Assembly (NCBI GenBank): GCA_964349045.1
Contig: CAYGFI010000198.1
Coordinates: forward strand, 1-7,632
Direction of reading: 5' to 3'
Origin: JACJXF01 sp964349045
Lineage (GTDB): Bacteria > Bacteroidota > Bacteroidia > Bacteroidales > GCA-2748055
Length of the DNA stretch: 7,632 nucleotides
A model generated the notes under the pieces. The model was not told where the DNA came from, did no database searches, and was given only the letters and a program-made list of their open reading frames with translations. Each line of letters opens with the position of its first letter. Positions within the stretch are counted from its first letter, which is position 1. This document shows, one piece after another, positions 1 through 6,074 of the stretch. The position numbers and the translations under genes are program-made.

Positions 1-57
1 CCGTTACCCCGTAACTCCGTAACTCCGTAACCCCGTCACCCCGTTACCCCGTTACTA
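1..57. repeat. Short tandem repeat, 8-bp unit CGTNACYC, at least 7 copies, cut by the window edge
   Basis: Seven consecutive octamers run from position 2 to 57: CGTTACCC, CGTAACTC, CGTAACTC, CGTAACCC, CGTCACCC, CGTTACCC and CGTTACTA. The period is exactly 8 with no indels. The core of every unit is the 5-base palindrome GTNAC, and only its middle base varies (T, A or C). The array ends 6 bases before the stop codon of the acyl-CoA synthetase gene, so it lies in that gene's 3' flank. Its left end is outside the window, so the copy number is a minimum. No function can be assigned from sequence. Confidence 0.9.
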
Positions 58-63
58 TAACGC

Positions 64-1854
64 TTAATCCACCCCACCCTTATCCACGGAATAAATATCT
101 TCAATCAGATTTTGGTATTTCTCCGTAAGAACCTTTCTTTTAAGTTTTAAGGTCGGAGATAATTCGCCGGTAGCAGGGGTCCACTCCTCAACAACCAGCC
201 TGAAACGTTTGATCTGTTCAGTGAGGCCAAGGTTTTTATTCATATCATTGACTTCCTTCTGAATCCTTGAAACGGTTTGAGGATTTGAAATAAGATCCTG
301 GTTATCACGGAATTTAATTCCGTGCATACCGGCCCAATTGTGAAGGAATTCGTAGTTCGGGGATATCAGGGCGCTGGCGAATTTTTCATTTTCGCCAATA
401 ACCATCAGGTTTTCAATGAAGAAGGACTCTTTCAGTTTGTTTTCTATTACCTGAGGTGCAATATATTTACCACTGTTCAGTTTAAAAATTTCTTTTTTCC
501 GGTCAGTTATTTTGAGGTACTTTCCATCTTCAAAAACACCGATATCACCCGTGTGAAACCAACCGTCTTTATCAATAACCTCGGCCGTAAGTTCCGGCGC
601 TTTATAATATCCAAGCATGAGGTTAGGTCCCTTGCAGAGAATTTCGCCGTCTTCAGCAATTTTAACTTCAACGCCGTCAATTACCGGCCCAACAGTTCCA
701 AATTTAATTTCCATAGTAGCCAGGTTAGTGATGGAAATCACGGGGGAGGTTTCTGTAAGGCCATATCCTTCGAGAACTTTCATATCAGCTGCCCAGAATA
801 TAGTTGCGAGGCGGGCTTGCAGGGCAGCGCCTCCGGATACAATGATTTCGACATTATTGCCCAGGGCTTCTTTCCATTTTGAGAAGATCAGCTTGCGTGC
901 AATTTTGAGCCTGGAAGCATAATACAAGCTGCTTTTATGCGGATTATAATGCATCCCCAGGTTGACAGCCCAGAAAAATATCTGTTTTTTCAGGAACGGA
1001 AGGTCTTTACCCTTTCCGATTATCTTATCATATACTTTTTCAAGCAGACGTGGCACACTGCTGAATACGTGAGGTTTGACATCTTTGAGATCCTGTAAAA
1101 TGGTTCCCATATTCTCCGCGTAATAAATACTTAAGCCTTTGTACTGGAAATGATAATTTGCCATTCTCTCATAAACATGACTGATCGGTAAAAAGGATAA
1201 AACACGGTGATTGTGGTTCAGATGGTGAACTGTGGCTGTAGTGATAAAATTAGAAACCAGGTTATTATGTGAAAGCATCACCCCTTTTGGGAATCCCGTT
1301 GTTCCGGATGTATAGAGTAATGTAACAAGGTCGTCGGGAAGTATAGAGGCTTTTATGTCAGTTAACCTTTCTTTTAATTCCCCTGCATTTTTTTTACCAA
1401 GCTCGCGGATCTCTTTCCAGTTTTTCGCATCTTCCACTTCATCAAATGTATAGATGTCTTTTATGGAAGGGGCCCCGCTTACTATGGGTTTAATTTTCGC
1501 GTAAAGTAGTTTATCTGAAACAATTACGAATTTCGGTTGCGCATGATTTAATATATAATCGTATTCCTCTTTGCTGATGGTCGGATAAATTGGAACATTA
1601 ACGACACCGGCCTGACTGAGCGCCATATCAACAATATTCCACTCCGGCCGGTTATTGGAAATCGTGGCAACCATGTCGCCCTTTTTCAGACCAAGCGCCA
1701 AAAAACCGTAACTGGTCCATTCGGACTGTTCAATATAATCTTTTGCGGACCATTTAACCCATTGACCGTTTTCTTTTCCGGCAAGGGCATCAGGCTTCTG
1801 AAGGTACAATTCATGGTACCTGCCAAGCAGATCGAAGGTTCTTTTTACTTCCAT
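64..1854 (-). CDS. Long-chain acyl-CoA synthetase (AMP-forming fatty acid-CoA ligase)
   Basis: This protein activates fatty acids with ATP to acyl-adenylates and then to acyl-CoA, feeding beta-oxidation or lipid synthesis. It probably acts at the cytoplasmic face of the membrane. From the ATG at 1854 it is 596 residues and spans the whole ANL adenylation fold. The ATP-binding loop YTSGTTGFPKG is at residues 181-191, LSFLPISHVYERM at 219-231, the adenylate motif GYGLTETSP at 363-371, TGD at 435-437, the hinge region starting DRKKEIFKLNSGK at 451-463, and the C-terminal lysine-rich motif GELSPTLKLKRK at 563-574. Length and motifs fit the long-chain FadD15-like group common in Bacteroidota. Chain length and exact substrate cannot be read from sequence. 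A TTG at 1878 would add 8 residues, but it overlaps a likely -7 promoter element and the family normally begins close to the RTFDLL segment, so the ATG is preferred. The gene stands alone, divergent from the ChaN-like gene. Confidence 0.93.
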   Translation of the reverse strand: MEVKRTFDLLGRYHELYLQKPDALAGKENGQWVKWSAKDYIEQSEWTSYGFLALGLKKGDMVATISNNRPEWNIVDMALSQAGVVNVPIYPTISKEEYDYILNHAQPKFVIVSDKLLYAKIKPIVSGAPSIKDIYTFDEVEDAKNWKEIRELGKKNAGELKERLTDIKASILPDDLVTLLYTSGTTGFPKGVMLSHNNLVSNFITTATVHHLNHNHRVLSFLPISHVYERMANYHFQYKGLSIYYAENMGTILQDLKDVKPHVFSSVPRLLEKVYDKIIGKGKDLPFLKKQIFFWAVNLGMHYNPHKSSLYYASRLKIARKLIFSKWKEALGNNVEIIVSGGAALQARLATIFWAADMKVLEGYGLTETSPVISITNLATMEIKFGTVGPVIDGVEVKIAEDGEILCKGPNLMLGYYKAPELTAEVIDKDGWFHTGDIGVFEDGKYLKITDRKKEIFKLNSGKYIAPQVIENKLKESFFIENLMVIGENEKFASALISPNYEFLHNWAGMHGIKFRDNQDLISNPQTVSRIQKEVNDMNKNLGLTEQIKRFRLVVEEWTPATGELSPTLKLKRKVLTEKYQNLIEDIYSVDKGGVD

Positions 1855-1875
1855 TTCAACGAGTTTTAGTTTGAT

Positions 1876-1883
1876 CAAATATA
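1876..1883 (-). promoter_or_regulatory. Candidate -7 promoter element for the acyl-CoA synthetase gene
   Basis: Read on the minus strand these bases are TATATTTG, a full match to the Bacteroidota -7 consensus TAnnTTTG. Transcription would start around 1869-1872, leaving a leader of about 15-18 bases before the ATG at 1854. The -33 element is not convincing: a TTG lies only 14 bases upstream (1898-1900) and a weaker TTCG 22 bases upstream. An 8-base match in AT-rich DNA can arise by chance, so position is the main support. Confidence 0.35.
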
Positions 1884-2173
1884 AGAATATTTAAACACAA
1901 GAAATCGAATTAAAAATATTGATACGAATTACATTATTCAAATTAATTTGTTAATGCACATATATTCAGTTATATACGAGGCTTAGGAATGTCTTTGGGA
2001 TTTAGACTATTTTATGGGCTTGTGAAAATGGAGTAATTAAAGGTGTAAAATATTTTTAACATTATTGGATTATAACTAATTAAAACCGTACCTAATAAAT
2101 TGTCCTGCACATTCAAAGGCTTAGAGTATTGTGATAAATAATCCTTTGTTTTCCGAACATTCGTATATTTACC

Positions 2174-2191
2174 ATGTTGAGTGTACAACAT
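2174..2191. promoter_or_regulatory. Inverted repeat ATGTTG-N6-CAACAT upstream of the ChaN-like gene, possible operator
   Basis: The arms at 2174-2179 and 2186-2191 are perfect 6-bp inverted repeats separated by 6 bases. Directly upstream, 2164-2171 reads TATATTTA, one base from the Bacteroidota -7 consensus. The nearest TTTG (2145-2148) is only 15 bases away, shorter than the usual 17-23, so the promoter reading is weak. If it is real, the repeat would cover the transcription start, the usual place for a repressor site, and the leader would be about 120 bases. The signal is short and may be chance. Confidence 0.25.
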
Positions 2192-2296
2192 TTATAAAAT
2201 TAGCATTTAAATTTTATTTTAGGGCGGACGCAATACCTTACAAAAAATTTCAATGCTGAAAAAAGCAATTTAGAATTAACTGCAAAATAAATTCCA

Positions 2297-3169
2297 ATGA
2301 AACCGGTTTTAGCTTTCATCGTCTTTATGCTGATTTTCTCAAACATTACAGCCAAAGATAAACCCGCCTACAAACTCTTTACCTCAAGAGGAAAAGAAGT
2401 GAAATGGTCCAGAATGGTAAAAGATCTTAAAAAATCTGATATGGTTTTTTTTGGCGAATTACATGATAACCCCATTTCACATTGGCTTGAATATGAGCTT
2501 TTCGTTGAACTGTACAGATCCCATGACAGCTTATTGGTTGCGGGGGCTGAAATGTTTGAGTCCGATAATCAATTTGCGCTCGATGAATACCTGAACGGTG
2601 GTTATGATGATAAGAAATTTGGGGAAGAGGCCAGACTTTGGAAAAATTACACAACCGATTATAAAACTGTTGTTGATTTTGCAAAGGATCATAAAATTCC
2701 TTTTATCGCTACCAATGTTCCCCGGAAATATGCAAGTGCAGTTTTCAAAGGGAATTTTGCTGCACTTGACACTTTAAAAGAAGTGGAGCTAAGGTGGATT
2801 GCACCATTACCCATCCCATTCGATATAAATCTGCCCGGTTACCAGGAAATGCTGAAAATGGGCGATACTCATCCGGAAATGAAAATTGATGAGAAATATC
2901 CTAAGGCTCAGGCCATAAAGGACGCGACCATGGCTCATTTTATTTTGAAGAATAAAAAAGACGATGGACTTTTTTACCATATAAACGGGTCATTTCATTC
3001 TGATAATTTTGAGGGCATAGTCTGGTATCTGAAACAGGCTGATCCGGAGTTGAATATAAAAACCATTACAACCATAGAACAGGGGGATATTAATAAACCT
3101 GAGAAGGAATATCTTGGTAAAGCTTCTTATTTGCTGGTTGTTCCTTCAACGATGACTAAAACTTATTAA
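2297..3169 (+). CDS. Secreted ChaN-like protein (haem-binding uptake, Tiki/ChaN fold)
   Basis: The 290-residue protein begins with a short hydrophobic signal peptide (residues 1-19, likely cut after ITA) and is probably periplasmic. Family landmarks appear in order: FFGELHDNPISH at residues 51-62, with the histidines and glutamate of the GExH-type motif; GAEMF at 83-87; TNVPRKY at 139-145; AQAIKDATMAHFI at 204-216; and HINGSFHSD at 228-236. Together these identify the ChaN/DUF399 family. Campylobacter ChaN binds haem and is linked to iron uptake; the related Tiki proteins are metalloproteases. Which activity applies here is not decided by sequence. Many relatives are lipoproteins, but this one has no lipobox cysteine and no cysteine anywhere. 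No iron-uptake gene is adjacent. The ATG follows an A-rich stretch without a Shine-Dalgarno sequence. The gene converges on alaS. Confidence 0.87.
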   Translation: MKPVLAFIVFMLIFSNITAKDKPAYKLFTSRGKEVKWSRMVKDLKKSDMVFFGELHDNPISHWLEYELFVELYRSHDSLLVAGAEMFESDNQFALDEYLNGGYDDKKFGEEARLWKNYTTDYKTVVDFAKDHKIPFIATNVPRKYASAVFKGNFAALDTLKEVELRWIAPLPIPFDINLPGYQEMLKMGDTHPEMKIDEKYPKAQAIKDATMAHFILKNKKDDGLFYHINGSFHSDNFEGIVWYLKQADPELNIKTITTIEQGDINKPEKEYLGKASYLLVVPSTMTKTY

Positions 3170-3180
3170 CAGGCATATAA

Positions 3181-3233
3181 GGTATTGAGGTACTGCGGGT
3201 GGAAGTGAATATTAGTGAGTATTAAGTGAATTA
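3181..3233. repeat. Short imperfect tandem repeats between convergent genes
   Basis: Two small arrays lie back to back just after the ChaN-like stop codon. The first is GGTATTGA then GGTACTGC (3181-3196, 8-bp period, 6 of 8 bases shared). The second is GTGAATATTA then GTGAGTATTA (3205-3224, 9 of 10 shared), followed after one extra A by GTGAATTA (3226-3233). The rest of the 119-bp spacer (3170-3288) has no clear hairpin with a T-run on either strand, so no intrinsic terminator could be named for either convergent gene. Confidence 0.55.
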
Positions 3234-3288
3234 TACATAAAGAAATGATAATAGGTACCGGCACATCCTCGTTCTCCGGGAATGGTAT

Positions 3289-5907
3289 TCAGTTAACAAA
3301 ATCCCTGGCCCTGTCCAATGCTCTCTGAAGTCCGGCCGGGTTCTTCCCGCCGGCGGTTGCGAAAAATGGCTGCCCACCACCGCTCCCCTGGATTTCTTTT
3401 GAAATTTCGCGAATAATATCAGAAGCATTCAATCCCCTCGTTTCAACAAGCTTATTGGAGATCATTACTGCCAGATTTGCTTTTTCTTCAATTTTTGCGC
3501 CAAGTACGAGGAATAAATTATCCATTTCACCTTTTACCTGGAATGCCAGGTCACGAAGAAGGCCTGCATGGTCTACCTGCACCATGCATGACAAAAACCG
3601 GATATCACCTATTTCCTCAATTTTTCCGGTAAGTTCGGTTTTCAGAGATGATAATTTTTCAAGGGATTTACTCTCGAGCTGCTTGGTGAGATTCTGATTC
3701 TCAGCAACCATTTTTTCAATTACGGGAATAAGTTCTCCGGTGGCTCCGGTAAGTTCTGATATTTTTCGGAGCTGGTCGGTTTGATCAAAAATATACTCCT
3801 GTGCCTTAATGCCGGTTATGGCTTCGATTCTCCTTATTCCTGCTGCAATGGCACTTTCTTTGGTTAGTTTAAAAAAGCCGATCTCACCGGTCGATTTCAC
3901 ATGAGTTCCTCCACATAATTCAACCGATTCATCAAACCGGATCACTCTTACGCTTTCACCATATTTTTCCCCGAAAAGCGCCAAGGCTCCCATGTCGAGG
4001 GCCTCCTTAACGGGTATATCACGTTTTTCATTCAGGGGGATATTCGCACGGATCATTTTATTTACTATAATTTCAATAGCCCGGATTTCATCGTCACTTA
4101 CTTTTTGGAAATGACTGAAATCGAACCGGAGATAATCAGGACTAACCAGAGACCCTTTCTGTACCACATGGGGTCCAAGTATATTTCGGAGTGCGAAATG
4201 CAAAAGATGTGTAGCACTGTGATTAGCGGCGGTATTTATTCTTGCTCCCCCGTTAATAATTGCTTTAAAGGTATTTTTGGGATTTGAAGGAAGCTGGTTG
4301 CTCAGATGAATAGCCAGATTATTTTCTTTAACCGTGTCGAGGATTGGGATCTTTTCTTTCCCATCAGAGATGTACCCGCTATCACCTGCTTGTCCGCCAC
4401 TTTCCGCATAAAAGGGTGTAATATTGAATACAAATTGATAAAATTCTTTTCCTTTTAATTTAACCTGGCGGTAACGAAGAATTCTCACATCAGCCTCGAA
4501 ATGATCGTATCCCACAAAAACATTCTCAGGCCCTGTTTCAAGTATGGTCCAGTCGCCCGTCTCCTTTACAGCATCATTTCTTGACCGGGATTTCTGTTCT
4601 TTCATTTCTTTTTCAAATCCTTCGGCGTCAGCGAACAGATTCTTCTCTTTTAAAATGAGTTGAGTCAGGTCAAGAGGGAATCCATAGGTGTCGTAAAGAG
4701 TAAAAACATCCTTGCCGCTAATGCTTTCTTGTTTATTGGAGATAGCTTTTTCAGCAAGCTGATCGAGAAGACGGATTCCGTTTTCCAGTGTTCTGAGAAA
4801 TGATATTTCCTCTTCCTGAATTACCTTTTCAATAAGCGATTGTTGGGTCCTGAGTTCAGGGTAGGATTCTCCCATGTTTTTTACCAGGACAGGGACCAGA
4901 TTGTGAAGGAATGGTTCAGACTGGTTCAAAAACGTATATGCATGACGTACTGCTCTCCGGAGGATCCTTCGGATAACATACCCGGCTTTGGCATTTGAGG
5001 GAAGTTGTCCGTCGGCAATTGAAAAAGAAATGGCCCTTAAATGGTCGGCCATTACTCTCATGGCCATATCACTTTCAGTAGCTTTCCCGTATTTAATTCC
5101 GGTTAACTCAGCAATTTTCGTGATTATTGGCTGAAAGATATCTGTATCGTAGTTTGATTTTTTACCCTGAACGACCATACATAAGCGTTCAAATCCCATG
5201 CCTGTATCGACGTGTTTCTGAGGAAGGTTTTCAAGGGATCCGTTTGATTTTCGGTTAAACTGAATAAAAACCAGGTTCCAGATTTCGATTAACAGGGGAT
5301 TCCCTTTGTTAATCAACTCAGAGCCGGGAATTCTATTCCTTTCTTCATCATCGCGGATATCGCAATGAATCTCTGAACAGGGACCACAGGGTCCTGTATC
5401 ACCCATCTCCCAGAAATTATCCTTTTTTGAACCGGGAATGATCCGGTCGGCAGGAACCAGCCTGGACCAGTATTCCTTTGCTTCTGCATCCATGCTGATA
5501 TTTTCAGACACACTGCCTTCAAAGAAAGTTATATAAAGCCTGTCAGCAGGTATGCCGGCTGTTTTGGTCAGGAATTCCCATGCCCAATCAATGGCTTCTT
5601 TTTTAAAATAATCTCCGAACGACCAGTTACCAAGCATTTCAAACATGGTATGATGGTAGGTATCATGCCCTACCTCTTCAAGATCATTATGCTTTCCTGA
5701 AACTCTAAGGCATTTCTGCGAATTAACAACACGAAGGCTTTTTGCAAGGGAGTTTCCCAGAAAAATATCCTTAAACTGATTCATCCCCGCATTTGTAAAC
5801 ATAAGACTGGGATCATTTTTAATTACCATGGGGGCAGATGGCACTATGTCATGGTTTTTTTCAGTAAAGAATTGGAGGAACAGGGACCGTAAATCGTTCG
5901 ATGTCAT
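3289..5907 (-). CDS. alaS: Alanyl-tRNA synthetase
   Basis: This enzyme charges tRNA-Ala with alanine in the cytoplasm and hydrolyses mischarged Ser- or Gly-tRNA-Ala. At 872 residues it is full length (the E. coli enzyme is about 876). The class II catalytic core holds motif 2 in FEMLGNWSFGDYF (89-101), GDTGPCGPCSEIH (169-181), and motif 3 in VDTGMGFERL (233-242). The tRNA-recognition region follows, with SNAKAGYVIRRILRR (304-318). The editing domain keeps its zinc-binding set: H563 and H567 in NHSATH, and C665 and H669 in CGGTH. A helical linker (about 720-765) leads to the C-Ala domain, with the glycine-rich GSGGGQPFFATAGG (841-854). No domain is missing and there is no frameshift. The ATG at 5907 gives the expected N-terminus. 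The gene diverges from the M23 peptidase gene. The E. coli homologue represses its own promoter; whether that applies here is not shown. Confidence 0.98.
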   Translation of the reverse strand: MTSNDLRSLFLQFFTEKNHDIVPSAPMVIKNDPSLMFTNAGMNQFKDIFLGNSLAKSLRVVNSQKCLRVSGKHNDLEEVGHDTYHHTMFEMLGNWSFGDYFKKEAIDWAWEFLTKTAGIPADRLYITFFEGSVSENISMDAEAKEYWSRLVPADRIIPGSKKDNFWEMGDTGPCGPCSEIHCDIRDDEERNRIPGSELINKGNPLLIEIWNLVFIQFNRKSNGSLENLPQKHVDTGMGFERLCMVVQGKKSNYDTDIFQPIITKIAELTGIKYGKATESDMAMRVMADHLRAISFSIADGQLPSNAKAGYVIRRILRRAVRHAYTFLNQSEPFLHNLVPVLVKNMGESYPELRTQQSLIEKVIQEEEISFLRTLENGIRLLDQLAEKAISNKQESISGKDVFTLYDTYGFPLDLTQLILKEKNLFADAEGFEKEMKEQKSRSRNDAVKETGDWTILETGPENVFVGYDHFEADVRILRYRQVKLKGKEFYQFVFNITPFYAESGGQAGDSGYISDGKEKIPILDTVKENNLAIHLSNQLPSNPKNTFKAIINGGARINTAANHSATHLLHFALRNILGPHVVQKGSLVSPDYLRFDFSHFQKVSDDEIRAIEIIVNKMIRANIPLNEKRDIPVKEALDMGALALFGEKYGESVRVIRFDESVELCGGTHVKSTGEIGFFKLTKESAIAAGIRRIEAITGIKAQEYIFDQTDQLRKISELTGATGELIPVIEKMVAENQNLTKQLESKSLEKLSSLKTELTGKIEEIGDIRFLSCMVQVDHAGLLRDLAFQVKGEMDNLFLVLGAKIEEKANLAVMISNKLVETRGLNASDIIREISKEIQGSGGGQPFFATAGGKNPAGLQRALDRARDFVN

Positions 5908-5999
5908 TTTAAATTAGATGTTTGGATAAAATATCTGTCTGAAAATGTAACCTTTATGGAAGTTTTTCAGTATCAAGTCCACTGTGCTAATAACAAAGG

Positions 6000-6030
6000 T
6001 TGTAAAATTAATTTTTTTAATTTACATTTA
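6000..6030 (+). promoter_or_regulatory. Candidate Bacteroidota-type promoter for the M23 peptidase gene
   Basis: A TTG at 6000-6002 is followed, after 20 bases, by TACATTTA at 6023-6030. This matches the TTG, 17-23 bases, TAnnTTTG pattern of the Bacteroidota primary sigma factor in all but the last base. It predicts a start near 6034-6037 and a leader of about 40 bases before the ATG at 6075. No experiment supports it, and AT-rich DNA gives such matches easily. Confidence 0.35.
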
Positions 6031-6042
6031 CGCTCAACTTTA

Positions 6043-6060
6043 GATTAATTTATATTAATC
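6043..6060 (+). promoter_or_regulatory. Perfect inverted repeat GATTAAT-TTAT-ATTAATC in the M23 gene leader
   Basis: Seven-base arms (6043-6049 and 6054-6060) with a 4-base loop lie 14 bases upstream of the ATG, within the leader predicted from the candidate promoter. As RNA this would be a weak, A-U rich hairpin near the ribosome landing site; as DNA it could be an operator. The arms are almost pure A and T, so chance is a serious alternative. Confidence 0.3.
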
Positions 6061-6074
6061 ATTGAATATCAGGC

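Larger units (their letters stand above)
1855..2296. other. Divergent intergenic spacer, 442 bp, AT-rich, no gene seen
   Basis: This spacer separates two divergently transcribed genes and must hold both their promoters. Stop codons are frequent in all frames. The only small frame with a start that I noticed is 15 codons (1989-2036) and has nothing to support it. I see no tRNA-like or riboswitch-like fold. The notable contents are the -7 match at 1876-1883 and the 2164-2191 segment described separately. The spacer is long for two ordinary genes, so a small RNA or a decayed gene cannot be excluded. Confidence 0.6.
5908..6074. other. Divergent promoter region between alaS and the M23 peptidase gene
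   Basis: This 167-bp AT-rich spacer must drive both genes. On the plus strand TTG (6000-6002) and TACATTTA (6023-6030) are 20 bases apart. For alaS on the minus strand only weak candidates were found: TAATTTTA (6010-6003), with a TTG 24 bases upstream, and AACCTTTG (6001-5994), which lacks a -33 partner. The plus and minus candidates overlap, so the two promoters could compete. Confidence 0.4.

Noticed and set aside
322..882. Long plus-strand open frame of 186 codons, and a second at 617-922, opposite the acyl-CoA synthetase gene
   Set aside because: Both are antisense to a gene with all family motifs; the translations are rich in F, N and S without domain-like patterns, as expected for shadow frames.
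1989..2036. Tiny plus-strand frame of 15 codons (MSLGFRLFYG...) in the divergent spacer
   Set aside because: No ribosome site, no promoter match at a fitting distance and no recognisable peptide class; frames of this length are expected by chance.
2047..2056. Palindrome AAAATATTTT in the divergent spacer
   Set aside because: Pure A and T in very AT-rich DNA, with no partner promoter; expected by chance.
1979..2124. AGGCTTAG occurring twice, at 1979-1986 and 2117-2124, as a possible direct repeat of an insertion
   Set aside because: Only 8 bases agree and the sequence between shows no gene or terminal inverted repeats; a chance match is enough.
3249..3288. Possible terminator hairpin between CCGG pairs (3258-3261 and 3276-3279) after alaS or the ChaN-like gene
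   Set aside because: CCGG is self-complementary, the flanking bases pair poorly, and no T-run follows on either strand.
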